Under the pieces are notes generated by a model. That model ran no database searches. It saw nothing but the letters and a program-made list of their open reading frames with translations, and was not told where the DNA came from. Below, piece by piece: positions 30,541 to 40,470 of a stretch of DNA of 64,000 nucleotides (positions are counted from its first letter, which is position 1; each line of letters starts with the position of its first letter). A program made the position numbers and the translations under genes. Source of the stretch: Gluconobacter cerevisiae (GTDB taxonomy: Bacteria; Pseudomonadota; Alphaproteobacteria; Acetobacterales; Acetobacteraceae); the NCBI RefSeq assembly GCF_015244675.1, contig NZ_JABCQO010000007.1, forward strand, positions 1 through 64,000. Direction: 5' to 3'.

Positions 30541-32397
30541 GTGAGCGATTTCGACGTCATCGTGATCGGCGGGGGTCATGCCGGATGTGAAGCTGCAGCG
30601 GCATCGGCCCGTTTCGGCGCGCGCACGCTGCTGCTCACCCATCGGCTTGAAACGATCGGCGCCATGTCCTGCAACCCGGCCATCGGCGGGATCGGCAAGG
30701 GCCACCTCGTGCGCGAAATCGACGCGCTCGACGGCCTGATGGGCAAAGCCGCAGATCGCGCAGGCATCCACTTCAAACTGCTCAACCGCTCCAAAGGACC
30801 GGCCGTTCACGGCCCCCGCGCACAGGCCGACCGCTCGCTCTATCGCGCCGCCATTCAGGATCTGCTGGCCGCAACACCCAACCTGACAATCCGCGAAGGC
30901 GCTGCCGGAGACCTGATCGAAGAGAACGGCCACATCACTGGCGTCATCTGCGAAGACGGCCGCGAGTTCCGTTGCGGTGCCGTCGTGCTGACCGCCGGAA
31001 CCTTCCTGCGCGGCGTCATCCACGTCGGCCACACCCAGACAGACGCCGGACGCATCGGCGAAGCTCCGGCAAAGCGTCTGGGCGAACGGCTCTATGCGCT
31101 CGGCCTCCAGATGGGCCGCCTCAAGACCGGCACACCGCCGCGTCTGGCCAAGGACAGCATCGACTGGGAAAACCTCCCGGCCGATCCGGGCGATGCCGAG
31201 CCCGAGGCCTTCAGCCCCATGACGACGGCCATCACCAACCCGCAGGTCGTCTGCCGCATCACCCAGACCACCGCCGAAACCCACAGGATCATCAACGAGA
31301 ACCTGCACCGCTCGGCCATGTATGGCGGCGCCATCGCCGGTCGCGGCCCACGCTACTGCCCGTCCATCGAAGATAAGGTCGTCCGCTTCGCCGATCGCAG
31401 CTCGCATCAGGTCTTTCTCGAACCCGAAGCCCTGCCCGGCAATCCGGGCGGCGATCTGGTCTATCCCAACGGCATTAGCACCAGCCTGCCCGCCGACGTA
31501 CAGGCCGCCCTGATCGCCACCATGCCCGGTCTGGAAAATGCCCGCATCGTCACCGCAGGCTATGCCGTCGAATATGATTACGTGGACCCGCGCGAGCTTC
31601 TGCCTTCCCTGCAACTGCGTCGCCTGCCGGGCCTGTACCTTGCCGGACAGATCAACGGCACGACCGGCTATGAAGAAGCCGGCGCACAGGGCCTCCTCGC
31701 AGGCCTGAACGCCGCCCGCGCCACAGCTGGAAACGAGGCCCTCACGCTGGATCGCAGTGACGCCTATCTCGGCGTCATGATCGACGACCTGACGCTGCAC
31801 GGCATCAGCGAACCCTATCGCATGTTTACGTCCCGCGCCGAGTATCGTCTCACCCTGCGCGCCGATAACGCCGACCTGCGCCTGACGCCCAAAGGCATCG
31901 CCGCAGGCTGCGTTCTGCCCGAACGCGAAGCCGCTTTCACCGCCCAGAAAACCGAACTCGACGCCGCCATGGCCCGCGCATCCGAGACGACCTTCCTGCC
32001 GCAGGCGCTCCGCGACGTCGGTTTTGAAGTCTCTCTGGATGGCCGCCGACGTACGGTTCTGGACGTCCTCGCCAGCAACGGCGACCACACGATTCTGAAC
32101 GCTCTGGCTCCGTGGTTCGCCGAACTTCCGCTGCGTGTGCGTCGTCATGTCGAGACGGAAGCCCGCTATGGCGGCTATCTTCACCGGCAGGATCGTGAAA
32201 TTCGACAGCTTGCATCGGAAAGTGCCATCGCCCTTCCGGCCGATCTGGATTACACTGCCATCGGTGGCCTGAGCAGCGAAATGCGCGAGCGTTTTTCCCA
32301 GGCCCGCCCGACCAGTTTCGCAGCAGCACAGCGCGTGCGCGGGGTCACTCCTGCCGCGCTAGTCGCCCTGCTGGCCCATGTAAGGACCCCATCATGA
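30541..32397 (+). CDS. mnmG: tRNA uridine-5-carboxymethylaminomethyl modification enzyme
   Basis: FAD- and NADH-dependent partner of MnmE in wobble uridine modification. The 618 residues show the FAD motif [12 protein letters not shown] near residue 9, the [23 protein letters not shown] signature near 42-64, and the [23 protein letters not shown]-terminus. The start is GTG at 30541, three bases after the mnmE stop, set by the FAD motif position. Its stop overlaps the rsmG start by four bases (ATGA). Together with rsmG, parA and parB this is the classic origin-proximal cluster. Confidence 0.96.
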   Translation: MSDFDVIVIGGGHAGCEAAAASARFGARTLLLTHRLETIGAMSCNPAIGGIGKGHLVREIDALDGLMGKAADRAGIHFKLLNRSKGPAVHGPRAQADRSLYRAAIQDLLAATPNLTIREGAAGDLIEENGHITGVICEDGREFRCGAVVLTAGTFLRGVIHVGHTQTDAGRIGEAPAKRLGERLYALGLQMGRLKTGTPPRLAKDSIDWENLPADPGDAEPEAFSPMTTAITNPQVVCRITQTTAETHRIINENLHRSAMYGGAIAGRGPRYCPSIEDKVVRFADRSSHQVFLEPEALPGNPGGDLVYPNGISTSLPADVQAALIATMPGLENARIVTAGYAVEYDYVDPRELLPSLQLRRLPGLYLAGQINGTTGYEEAGAQGLLAGLNAARATAGNEALTLDRSDAYLGVMIDDLTLHGISEPYRMFTSRAEYRLTLRADNADLRLTPKGIAAGCVLPEREAAFTAQKTELDAAMARASETTFLPQALRDVGFEVSLDGRRRTVLDVLASNGDHTILNALAPWFAELPLRVRRHVETEARYGGYLHRQDREIRQLASESAIALPADLDYTAIGGLSSEMRERFSQARPTSFAAAQRVRGVTPAALVALLAHVRTPS

Positions 32398-32975
32398 CCA
32401 CCGTTTCACGTGAAACACACGAAAGGCTGGAGCGCTTCGCCGACCTGCTCGTGCAGTGGAACGCAAAAATCAATCTCGTCAGCCCGCGGGACATCGCCCA
32501 GCTCTGGCCCCGCCATATCGAGGACAGCCTCCAACTCGCCGAGCTGATCCCCGAAGGTGCCAGCATTACAGATCTGGGTTCTGGCGGCGGTTTTCCCGGC
32601 ATCATTCTGGCCATCGCCACGGGCAACCCGGTCACGCTGATCGAATCGGACCAGCGCAAATGCGCCTTCCTGCGGGAAGCCGGACGCATCTGCGACACGA
32701 AGGTCACAGTCATCGCCAAGCGTATCGAAGCCGCCAGCCCCCCTCCTGCCGACATCATCACGGCCCGGGCGCTGGCCCCCCTCAACAGGCTCCTGGACTG
32801 GGCGCGGCCATTGCTGAAAGAAGACGGGTTCTGCCTGTTTCTGAAAGGTCAGAAGGCGCAGGCCGAGTTGACCGAGGCAAGCGCCGACTGGCACATGAGC
32901 CACACCATTGTTCCCAGCCGCACCGACCCCGGCGGAGCCATCATCAAGGTCAGTGATTTCAAGCGTGTCGTCTAA
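32394..32975 (+). CDS. rsmG: 16S rRNA (guanine527-N7)-methyltransferase
   Basis: SAM-dependent methyltransferase (GidB) acting on G527 of 16S rRNA; loss gives low-level streptomycin resistance in other bacteria. The 193-residue protein shows [12 protein letters not shown], the SAM-binding loop [11 protein letters not shown], and [16 protein letters not shown], all in family order. It overlaps mnmG by four bases and parA by about eleven. A near-perfect parS lies at its 5' end and fixes the sequence TVSRET of the N-terminus, a feature also common in other alphaproteobacteria. Confidence 0.95.
   Translation: MTTVSRETHERLERFADLLVQWNAKINLVSPRDIAQLWPRHIEDSLQLAELIPEGASITDLGSGGGFPGIILAIATGNPVTLIESDQRKCAFLREAGRICDTKVTVIAKRIEAASPPPADIITARALAPLNRLLDWARPLLKEDGFCLFLKGQKAQAELTEASADWHMSHTIVPSRTDPGGAIIKVSDFKRVV
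32402..32417. promoter_or_regulatory. parS: parS site 3, in the 5' end of rsmG
   Basis: CGTTTCACGTGAAACA, a 15/16 match to the parS consensus (first base C instead of T), lies within the first codons of rsmG and about 1.4 kb upstream of parB. Confidence 0.88.
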
Positions 32976-33768
32976 AACCGAATCCCCCACCACCCGAATC
33001 ATTGCCGTCACCAACCAGAAGGGAGGCGTCGGCAAGACCACCACCACCATCAATCTGGCCGCAGGTCTGGCCCGTCAGGGGCAACGCGTCCTGCTCGTGG
33101 ATCTGGACCCGCAGGGTAACGCCTCCACCGGTCTGGGCATCGATTATGACCAGCGCAACACCGGCACTTACGCCGCGCTGATGGTGGAAGCCGAACCCCA
33201 CGCCCTGCCCCAGCCGACCGCGTTCGAGAATCTCTCGATCATCACGGCCAACAACGAACTGGCTGGCGCAGAACTTGAAATGATCGGGGATGAACGCCGC
33301 GAATACCGCCTGCGCGACGCCCTGCATGCCCTGCAAGGCGATTACGACACGATCCTGATCGACTGCCCGCCAAGCCTCGGTCTGCTGACGCTCAACGCAC
33401 TGGTGGCGTCCGACAGCGTGATCGTGCCGCTACAATGCGAGTTCTTTGCGCTCGAAGGCATCAGCCAGCTCGTCCGCACCATCGACCGCGTCCGCCGCGC
33501 CTTCAACGCCGACCTGCATCTCGAAGGCATCATCCTGACGATGTACGACCGGCGCAACAACCTGTCCGAACTCGTGGCGCAGGATGCGCGCGGCTTCTTT
33601 GGCGATCAGGTGTTCGAGACGATCATTCCGCGTAACATCCGCATTTCCGAAGCCCAGAGCCATGGCTCTCCGGTGCTGGATTACGACGCCCGCTCCACAG
33701 GCGCCATCGCCTATCTGGCACTGGCGGACGAGCTGATCAAACGCAACAAGAACAAGACAAAGGCGTAA
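32965..33768 (+). CDS. parA: Chromosome-partitioning ATPase ParA
   Basis: Walker-type ATPase (Soj family) that moves ParB-parS complexes and so segregates the replicated origin. The 267-residue protein, from GTG at 32965, has the deviant Walker A KGGVGKTTT with its signature lysine, VLLVDLDPQGNASTGLG, and LIDCPPSLGLLTLNAL. It lacks the N-terminal DNA-binding extension of plasmid ParA, as expected for a chromosomal type. The start is not certain: GTG at 32953 is closer to an AAGGT site, and a TTG at 32908 is open. It overlaps rsmG and is followed six bases later by parB. Confidence 0.94.
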   Translation: MSSKTESPTTRIIAVTNQKGGVGKTTTTINLAAGLARQGQRVLLVDLDPQGNASTGLGIDYDQRNTGTYAALMVEAEPHALPQPTAFENLSIITANNELAGAELEMIGDERREYRLRDALHALQGDYDTILIDCPPSLGLLTLNALVASDSVIVPLQCEFFALEGISQLVRTIDRVRRAFNADLHLEGIILTMYDRRNNLSELVAQDARGFFGDQVFETIIPRNIRISEAQSHGSPVLDYDARSTGAIAYLALADELIKRNKNKTKA

Positions 33769-33774
33769 CCGGCG

Positions 33775-34650
33775 ATGGCCAAAAAGGACAGTTCTCCGCG
33801 TCTTGGTCGCGGCCTCGCAGCCCTTCTGGGCGATCAGGCGCCGCAACTGGCCCGCGCCACACGCGCAAACGCCCAGCCGCAGCAGCATTCGTCCCTGCCC
33901 GTGGATGTTCTGGCCCCAAGCCCCTTCCAGCCGCGACAGGACATGAACCCCGAGCGCCTGTCCGAACTGGCCGACTCCATCCGCTCACGCGGCGTGCTGC
34001 AACCCCTGCTCGTCCGCCCCGATCCGGAAAAACCGGGTCATTACCAGATCATCGCCGGTGAACGCCGCTGGCGCGCCTCACAGCTCGCAGGCCTGCACAG
34101 CGTTCCCGTCCATATCCGCGAACTGGACGACACGGACGCGATGGCCGCTGCCTTGGTCGAGAACCTCCAGCGTGCGGATCTCAACCCGATCGAAGAAGCC
34201 GAAGGCCTGCAACGCCTCGTCATGGACTATACCCTGACGCAGGAAGAACTGGCCGGTGCCGTCGGCAAGTCCCGCCCGCACATCACCAACACCATGCGCC
34301 TGCTGAACCTGCCGCCGGAAGTCCGCGCGTATGTCCGCAACGGCGACCTCACAGCCGGTCACGCCCGCGCCCTGCTCACCCATCCCGACCCGGTCGCTGC
34401 CGCCAAGCTCGTTATCGCCCGCGGCCTGAACGTCCGTCAGACAGAAGCCCTCACCAGCGGCAAAGAGACCACCACCCCGGCCAAAAAGGCGCGGGACGCG
34501 GAAATCCTCCAGATCGAAAACGACCTCTCCTCCCGCCTCGGCCTGAAAGTCCATATTTCCTATAACGGCAAAAAAGGCGGCTCCCTGAAGATCGACTACA
34601 CATCTCTGGAGCAGTTCGAAAGCGTCATGCGCCTCCTCAACCGGAAATAA
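33775..34650 (+). CDS. parB: Chromosome-partitioning protein ParB
   Basis: CTP-dependent DNA clamp that loads at parS and spreads to mark the origin region. The 291-residue protein begins with a basic KKDSSPRLGRGLAALLG segment (the usual ParA-stimulating N-terminus). The ParB/Srx nucleotide-binding domain follows with QPLLVRP and the GERRWRAS box. Next is the helix-turn-helix around LTQEELAGAVGKSRPHITNTMRLLNLP, then the C-terminal dimer domain ending in LKIDYTSLEQFESVMRLLN. Its recognition sites are the three parS copies in this window. The operon ends in a long hairpin before tRNA-Lys. Confidence 0.96.
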   Translation: MAKKDSSPRLGRGLAALLGDQAPQLARATRANAQPQQHSSLPVDVLAPSPFQPRQDMNPERLSELADSIRSRGVLQPLLVRPDPEKPGHYQIIAGERRWRASQLAGLHSVPVHIRELDDTDAMAAALVENLQRADLNPIEEAEGLQRLVMDYTLTQEELAGAVGKSRPHITNTMRLLNLPPEVRAYVRNGDLTAGHARALLTHPDPVAAAKLVIARGLNVRQTEALTSGKETTTPAKKARDAEILQIENDLSSRLGLKVHISYNGKKGGSLKIDYTSLEQFESVMRLLNRK

Positions 34651-34664
34651 GATACTGAAAAACA

Positions 34665-34713
34665 AGGTTTTTCTTCTTTTCCAGTTCAGGCAGAAAGAAA
34701 AGAAGAAAAACCT
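34665..34713 (+). terminator. Long pyrimidine/purine hairpin after parB
   Basis: AGGTTTTTCTTCTTTTC (34665-34681) and its exact complement GAAAAGAAGAAAAACCT (34697-34713) form a perfect 17-bp stem with a 15-base loop, 15 bases after the parB stop. One arm is almost pure pyrimidine and the other pure purine. It lacks the usual GC-rich stem and T tail, so termination is likely but not certain. Confidence 0.55.
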
Positions 34714-34768
34714 CTTGCAGCCTTCCACCAAATCCCGCTATAAGCCGCTCCACCGGTAGACGGGCCAT

Positions 34769-34844
<76 letters not shown>

Positions 34845-34954
34845 TGCCCGTCTCCGGTTATTTCCCAAAAATTTCGTACTGAATTTCCAAAGCCCGCCAA
34901 GGGTCTTTTCGTGCTTTTCGGCAGCCCCGGAAATCCAGAGACTGCCGCGCAAGT

Positions 34955-35641
34955 TCAGCCCCGGAAATCCGGCAATTCGTTAACCGTCACGACACGCCAC
35001 AGACAGTCGATACGCTCTAGAATGGTAATGGACAGGTTCTGGATCGAAAACCGCAGGGCCGTATCGGGATGAACGCCCAGCGCATGCGCCAGCGCCGCGC
35101 GGATGGCCCCCCCATGACTGACGACAACCATGTCTTCGCCTTCATGGGCATTCGCCAGATCGTCAAGCCCATGCGCCACACGCGCACAGACATCCAGCAT
35201 GCTCTCCCCGCCCGGCGGCAGTTCACACGCGGAAATGGACCAGAACGGATTAGGCGGCAGACGCAACAGAGACATGAACTCCGTGTGCGGCGTTCCATGC
35301 CATTCCCCGATCGACTGCTCGATAAAGCGACCATCAATCGTCACATTCTGCGAAAATGCTCCCGCCTTACGGATCTCGCTTGCAGTGTCACGCGCGCGCT
35401 GGAGCGGCGAACTATACCACAATGCCTCGGTCGGCAGACGCCGCGCCAGCGTGGCATAACCACCCTGCTGGCTTGCCATTGCTTCCCGGCACAGCGGCAC
35501 ATCAAGCGCCCCATACATCGTCTTGCGCGCACTGGCTTCCACGACCGCATGGCGGATCAGCCAGAACCGGGTGACGCCCTTCGGCAGTTCTGGCGTATCA
35601 AGAAAATGCCCGTGCGGGACCGCTTTATCTGTCTGGGTCAT
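34955..35641 (-). CDS. Histidine phosphatase (phosphoglycerate-mutase-like) family protein
   Basis: Branch-1 histidine phosphatase of 228 residues, with the phosphohistidine motif LIRHAVVEA (RHA in place of the common RHG) and the second catalytic block VVSHGGAIRAALAHALG. Also visible are YSSPLQRARDTA and IEQSIGEWHG, typical of the CobC/alpha-ribazole phosphatase and PhoE-like groups. Its true substrate cannot be told from this. The ATG at 35641 overlaps the stop of the upstream PLP-fold gene as ATGA, so the two are translated together, which suggests a shared pathway, perhaps a phosphorylated amino compound. No membrane or export signal. Confidence 0.82.
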   Translation of the reverse strand: MTQTDKAVPHGHFLDTPELPKGVTRFWLIRHAVVEASARKTMYGALDVPLCREAMASQQGGYATLARRLPTEALWYSSPLQRARDTASEIRKAGAFSQNVTIDGRFIEQSIGEWHGTPHTEFMSLLRLPPNPFWSISACELPPGGESMLDVCARVAHGLDDLANAHEGEDMVVVSHGGAIRAALAHALGVHPDTALRFSIQNLSITILERIDCLWRVVTVNELPDFRG

Positions 35642-37686
35642 GCTAATGGGGCGTAACGGGGGACGGGGTTCGCGTCCAGCAGAACATCCCAGTGCTTCAG
35701 GATCAGTTCCAGTTTTCCAAGCACCCGGCGCGCATCCGTACATTCACGCTGCAACCGGCGCTCTTCGTCCAGCCCTTCATGCGACGGCTCTCCCGAAACC
35801 AGCCGCGCGCCCGCACACAAACGCAGCGCACCCGCTGGCCCCTCCAGCATCGGATGCGGCACCGGCACGGGCTGCCCGAGCACACAGAGCAGACTGCCCT
35901 CCCCGTCTGCCACCCAGGGCGACAGATCCGCATTCAGCCAGCGATGCAGCCGTCGCGCATCTTCCAGCGCAAGAGGCTGGCCAAGAGCATGTGGGTCCTG
36001 CACCAAAAACGACAGGATGGTCGGAACCGCATCCCAACGCCCGTCATCGAAAGGTGTGCCCATGGGCAGCATGGTCAGCACAGGACGGGCGCGCACCATA
36101 GCAACGGCCTCCGTCATGAACCGGGTCAGACGACCGCGAATAACCGGATCGGGCAGTGCAAACAGCGCATCCATTTCGGCCAGCGCCGCATACCAGCGCA
36201 GGGCCAGCCCGATATTATGACCGTCATTGAGCGCCGAAACATCCGCACCTTCCGGCCACTCATCGCGGTTGCCATAGGCCCGCAATCCCTTCGGAAGCGA
36301 CAGGGACGGCAGACGATTACGAATTTCGGGAGGGAGAAGAATGGCCCCGCAGAAAGGTGGGCCAGTAAAGAACTTGGAGCCGGTCACCATGACGATGATC
36401 CCCCGCTCCACCCAGTCCGCCACCCGCGACGGACTTAACCGCGCCTGACAGACATCGATAACGACGCTGAGCTGATCGCCCAGCTCGGTACACAATTCCC
36501 AGACAAGATCCATGTCAGGTGCCGCAAGCCCGGTCTTGGACTGATCCAGCCGATGCAGCAGCACATGACGCCCCTCAGCCGCTTCGCGTCGCACAAGGGC
36601 CGCACATTGCGCGTTGATCTCCGCAACGGGCCGCGCCGTGCCATCAGCCGCACGGATATCGACACCAATCAGCCGCGTTTCCGACGAAAACCCTTCAATC
36701 ACCTCGCCCTTGCCCACCAGCGTAGAGCAGGCACTGTCCGTCGCGAAATGTCGTCCACAAGCCGCCAGCGGCACGCCACTACCCGTTTCATCGGGGGCCA
36801 GAAGAATGGACGTCACCGGACGCTCCGTTCCCGCCGCCACAAGCGCCAGAACCGCCAGTTCGCAATCCGTCCCGGATGCGGACAGCAGAACCGCATCTTC
36901 TGACAGACCATAATGCGCACCAATCAATGCACGGGCCCGGCGCACAACACCTTCCTGCACCACATCCGGGTCCTGCTTGGCCAGCAGCGCACTCATCATG
37001 GCGCGTCGGGCGGATTCTGCCCCACCAAAACCACGCGCAGACAACGAAGACGCCGTCGATGACCCGAAAGTGATCGCCCAGGGACGGGGACGATGGGAGC
37101 TGGAATAACGGTTCAGCCCGGTATGCGGATCAACAGCCAGCCGGGAATCTCCGCCGCCGCTCATCAGGCTCTCGGCCGGTGCCAGAACGTGCCACAACCG
37201 GGTCAGAACCCCTTGCAGACGCTCGGCCTCAGGCTGCGTAAAAGGCGGCAGATCCGGCAGAAACGCACTCAGTGTCTCCCAGCTCTGCAACAGGGAAGAC
37301 ACTTCCGGCACACCGTCGCTGAAAACCGCAAGCCAAGACGGAAGCGGCGCGACATCCCCCGTATCGAGCGCATGAAACAGCGCCGCCACACGCGCTGCCG
37401 CAAAACTGGCCAGAAACGGATTGGCGCCGGGCTCCAGCAACCGCATGAGTTCAATGGCATGGCGCAGGAAGGTCGGCGCAAGACGCGGCGCTTCAAGACA
37501 TAATCCACCCAGCTTGAGCGTCGCCGTGGACAGGCAGAAAGGCTGCCCCGGCACCAGTTCTCCCTCAATCCGGAACGGAAGCGGCAGTGACACGTCCAGG
37601 ATCGGAACCAGTCCGTCCGCAATCACCCGCAGATCGGGCCGCTCCAGAACATCCGTCAGGGAGCGTGTCAAAGTATCAGCCAGCAT
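35638..37686 (-). CDS. PLP-dependent transferase-fold protein with N-terminal extension, function unknown
   Basis: A 682-residue protein I cannot assign. Residues about 1-180 form an alpha-helical extension with no recognised motif. From about 200 it follows the fold-type I PLP plan: SASGTDCELAVLALVAAG (phosphate-binding region), LHRLDQSKTGLAAPD, VVIDVCQARLSP in place of the usual aspartate strand, and VTGSKFFTGPPFCGAILLP with the likely Schiff-base Lys438. A C-terminal small domain follows. It resembles class V aminotransferase/cysteine desulphurase-like proteins but is far longer. Coupled by ATGA to the histidine phosphatase. Its upstream interval, 37687-37882, is shared with divergent rfbB. 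Confidence 0.7.
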   Translation of the reverse strand: MLADTLTRSLTDVLERPDLRVIADGLVPILDVSLPLPFRIEGELVPGQPFCLSTATLKLGGLCLEAPRLAPTFLRHAIELMRLLEPGANPFLASFAAARVAALFHALDTGDVAPLPSWLAVFSDGVPEVSSLLQSWETLSAFLPDLPPFTQPEAERLQGVLTRLWHVLAPAESLMSGGGDSRLAVDPHTGLNRYSSSHRPRPWAITFGSSTASSLSARGFGGAESARRAMMSALLAKQDPDVVQEGVVRRARALIGAHYGLSEDAVLLSASGTDCELAVLALVAAGTERPVTSILLAPDETGSGVPLAACGRHFATDSACSTLVGKGEVIEGFSSETRLIGVDIRAADGTARPVAEINAQCAALVRREAAEGRHVLLHRLDQSKTGLAAPDMDLVWELCTELGDQLSVVIDVCQARLSPSRVADWVERGIIVMVTGSKFFTGPPFCGAILLPPEIRNRLPSLSLPKGLRAYGNRDEWPEGADVSALNDGHNIGLALRWYAALAEMDALFALPDPVIRGRLTRFMTEAVAMVRARPVLTMLPMGTPFDDGRWDAVPTILSFLVQDPHALGQPLALEDARRLHRWLNADLSPWVADGEGSLLCVLGQPVPVPHPMLEGPAGALRLCAGARLVSGEPSHEGLDEERRLQRECTDARRVLGKLELILKHWDVLLDANPVPRYAPLA

Positions 37687-37882
37687 GCCTGCCTCTCCTG
37701 CCTCCGCACGACAGTGGGATTAGACCATCAGCCCTGCCAGCGCGAGAGGCGAAAGCCGTCTTCAAAATCATACATATGATGTTACAGAGAATGTCGCAGC
37801 GTTATTTGCGCTGTTCCAACAACACTGTAAGATAAAATTACTCTGCAGGGGTTCAGACCCTGATTTTAACCAAGAGGTTCAA

Positions 37883-38938
37883 ATGCGGATTTTGCTGACA
37901 GGCGGTTGCGGCTTCATAGGATCGGCCGTTATACGCCATCTGATCCGGAACACGGACCACTCGGTCCTGAATGTTGACTGCATGACTTATGCAGCCTCGG
38001 AAGACACCGTCAGCGAAGTCGCAGACGATCCCCGCTACTCCCACGCCCGTGCAAATATTGTGAACGGCGTGGAAATGCAGCGCCTGTTCGAGGAATACCG
38101 CCCCGACGCCGTGATGCATCTCGCGGCCGAAAGCCATGTGGACCGCTCCATCGACGGCCCCGGGATTTTCATCCAGACGAACGTCGTCGGCACCTACTCC
38201 CTGCTCGAAGCCGCCCGCAAATACTGGAACACGCTGGGAGACGCCGAAAAGAAGGCCTTCCGCTTCCACCATATTTCCACAGACGAAGTCTTCGGCCATC
38301 TGGAGCCGAACGATCCCCCGTTCACGGAAACCACACCTTACGATCCCCGCAGCCCGTATTCGGCCTCCAAGGCGTCGTCCGACCATTTGGTCCGCGCCTG
38401 GTTCCACACCTACGGCCTGCCAACCTTCGTCACCAACACCACCAACAATTACGGCATCTGGCATTTCCCGGAAAAGCTGATCCCGCTGGTCACGATCAAT
38501 GCGATCGAAGGCCGCGACCTTCCGGTTTATGGCAAGGGCGAGAACGTCCGCGACTGGCTGTTCGTCGAAGACCACGCCGAAGCTTTGGTCAAGGCGGTCG
38601 AAACCGGCAAACCGGGCGAAACCTATGCCATCGGTGCCCGCCAGCCCCGCACCAATCTTGAAGTCGTCAAGAAGATCTGCGCCGTCCTCGATGAGCTTCA
38701 GCCCGATCCGGCTGGCCCGCGCGAGCGTCTGATCCGCTTCGTCACCGACCGCCCCGGCCATGATTTCCGCTACGAGATCGATCCGTCCCACGCCGAGAAG
38801 GAACTCGACTGGAAAGCGACGCACGATTTCGAAAGCGGCATCCGCAAGACGGTTCAGTGGTATCTCGACAACCGCGCCTGGTGGGAAGGAATCCGCTCCA
38901 AGCGCTATACAGGCCAGAGACTGGGAGCCAGCAAATGA
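37883..38938 (+). CDS. rfbB: dTDP-glucose 4,6-dehydratase
   Basis: NAD-dependent SDR enzyme that makes dTDP-4-keto-6-deoxyglucose, the second step of dTDP-L-rhamnose synthesis. The 351-residue protein has the Rossmann motif [10 protein letters not shown], the [15 protein letters not shown] block, STDEVFG with the catalytic Thr-Asp-Glu triad, and [10 protein letters not shown] with the Tyr-x3-Lys pair. AAGAGGT precedes the ATG. It overlaps rfbA by four bases. Product goes to surface polysaccharide or lipopolysaccharide. Confidence 0.95.
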   Translation: MRILLTGGCGFIGSAVIRHLIRNTDHSVLNVDCMTYAASEDTVSEVADDPRYSHARANIVNGVEMQRLFEEYRPDAVMHLAAESHVDRSIDGPGIFIQTNVVGTYSLLEAARKYWNTLGDAEKKAFRFHHISTDEVFGHLEPNDPPFTETTPYDPRSPYSASKASSDHLVRAWFHTYGLPTFVTNTTNNYGIWHFPEKLIPLVTINAIEGRDLPVYGKGENVRDWLFVEDHAEALVKAVETGKPGETYAIGARQPRTNLEVVKKICAVLDELQPDPAGPRERLIRFVTDRPGHDFRYEIDPSHAEKELDWKATHDFESGIRKTVQWYLDNRAWWEGIRSKRYTGQRLGASK

Positions 38939-39825
38939 GCACCATCGAGACCAAACCCATGAAGGGCATCATCCTTGCCGGCGGTTCGGGCACACGCCTG
39001 TATCCGATGACGATGGCATCCTCCAAGCAGTTGCTGCCGGTCTATGACAAGCCGATGATCTACTATCCCCTTTCCACGCTGATGCTGGCGGGAATCCGGG
39101 ACATCATGATCATCACCACGCCGCATGACATGCCGCAGTTCCAGCGCCTGCTGGGCGATGGTTCACAGTTCGGCGTCACCTTCGAATACCGCGTCCAGCC
39201 CACGCCGGACGGTCTGGCACAGGCGTTTCTGATCGCCGAAGACTGGATTCAGGGTTCACCCTGCGCACTTGCGCTGGGCGACAACCTGATTTTCTCCGAA
39301 CATCTCGGCGTCCTGCTGCGTGCGGCCTCCAACCGCCCTGAAGGTGCCACCGTCTTCGCCTATCAGGTCCGCGATCCGGAGCGTTACGGCGTGGTCTCCT
39401 TCGACGAAAGCGGCATCGCTCTCAAGGTCGAGGAAAAGCCGACCCACCCCGAATCCCACTGGGCCATCACGGGTCTTTATTTCTACGATCACCGCGTCGT
39501 GGATTTCGCCAAGAAGGTGAAGCCAAGCCCGCGTGGCGAACTGGAAATCACTGACCTCAACCGCATGTATCTCGAAGAAGGCACCCTTCAGGTGGACCGT
39601 CTGGGTCGCGGCTGTGCATGGCTCGACGCCGGTATGCCTGACAGCCTGATGCAGGCCGGAACCTTCGTGCAGACCATCCAGTCCCGTCAGGGTATGCTGG
39701 TCGGCTCTCCTGCCGAAGTTGCCTTCCGTAACAAGTTCATCAACGCCGACCAGCTTCGTGATCATGCAAAGAAGATGGGCAAAACCGAACTCGGCCGCCT
39801 GCTTCTGGAACTGGCTGACAGCTGA
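38935..39825 (+). CDS. rfbA: Glucose-1-phosphate thymidylyltransferase
   Basis: Makes dTDP-glucose from glucose-1-phosphate and dTTP, the first step of the rhamnose pathway. From the ATG at 38935 the protein is 296 residues, with the nucleotide-binding signature [39 protein letters not shown] and LALGDNLIF with the metal-binding aspartate. The start overlaps the rfbB stop (ATGA), which decides it against longer frames that run into rfbB. A strong terminator follows, separating rfbBA from rfbCD. Confidence 0.95.
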   Translation: MSTIETKPMKGIILAGGSGTRLYPMTMASSKQLLPVYDKPMIYYPLSTLMLAGIRDIMIITTPHDMPQFQRLLGDGSQFGVTFEYRVQPTPDGLAQAFLIAEDWIQGSPCALALGDNLIFSEHLGVLLRAASNRPEGATVFAYQVRDPERYGVVSFDESGIALKVEEKPTHPESHWAITGLYFYDHRVVDFAKKVKPSPRGELEITDLNRMYLEEGTLQVDRLGRGCAWLDAGMPDSLMQAGTFVQTIQSRQGMLVGSPAEVAFRNKFINADQLRDHAKKMGKTELGRLLLELADS

Positions 39826-39837
39826 TTTTGTTTCTAC

Positions 39838-39877
39838 GGTTCCGGTCTGCTGAAATACGCAGCCGGAACCATTTTTT
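39838..39877 (+). terminator. Intrinsic terminator between rfbA and rfbC
   Basis: GGTTCCGG (39838-39845) pairs with CCGGAACC (39863-39870), and CTGC with GCAG inside, leaving one bulged T and an eight-base loop; six T residues follow at 39872-39877. It would divide the rhamnose genes into two transcripts or attenuate rfbCD. Confidence 0.85.
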
Positions 39878-39906
39878 ATAAGAAATTTTTACGGCAGGAT
39901 TTCAGC

Positions 39907-40470
39907 ATGAAGGTCGAACGTCTTTCCATTCCAGAGGTCATTCTCGTTACGCCTCCCCGTTTTGGTGACAATCGCGGCTTCTTCTCCGAAACATATAATG
40001 TGGATCGCATGAACGACGCCGGCATCGCCCTGCCCTTCGTTCAGGACAATCAGAGCCTGTCACGCCAGAAAGGCGTCGTCCGCGGCCTGCACTGCCAGCT
40101 GGCTCCCCACGCACAGGGCAAGCTGGTGCGCGTCACGCGCGGTGCGATCTGGGACGTGGCTGTCGACGCCCGCACAGGCTCGCCAACCTATGGCAAATGG
40201 GTCGGTGCTGAACTGTCTGCTGAAAACTGGTCGCAGCTCTGGGTTCCGCCCGGCTTCCTGCACGGCTTCGTCACGCTCGAAGAAAATACCGAAGTCCAGT
40301 ACAAATGCACCGCGCTCTACAGCAAGGTCTCCGAACGCGCGGTTATCTGGAACTGCCCGGAACTGAAGATCGACTGGCCCGTTTCCGAAGCTGATGCCGT
40401 CCTGTCCGAGAAGGATCTGGTCGCACCCCATTTCTCGGAATCCAAAGACTGGTTCCAGTACGAAAAGTGA
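39907..40470 (+). CDS. rfbC: dTDP-4-dehydrorhamnose 3,5-epimerase
   Basis: Cupin-fold epimerase for the third rhamnose step. The 187-residue protein contains DNRGFFSETYN, FVQDNQSLSRQKGVVRGLHCQL (in two blocks; catalytic His in RGLH), the catalytic Asp in VAVDARTGSPTYGKW, and the Tyr of VQYKCTALYS. Length and order are typical. AT-rich leader and the upstream terminator suggest it has its own promoter around 39880-39905. It overlaps rfbD by four bases (GTGA). Confidence 0.95.
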   Translation: MKVERLSIPEVILVTPPRFGDNRGFFSETYNVDRMNDAGIALPFVQDNQSLSRQKGVVRGLHCQLAPHAQGKLVRVTRGAIWDVAVDARTGSPTYGKWVGAELSAENWSQLWVPPGFLHGFVTLEENTEVQYKCTALYSKVSERAVIWNCPELKIDWPVSEADAVLSEKDLVAPHFSESKDWFQYEK

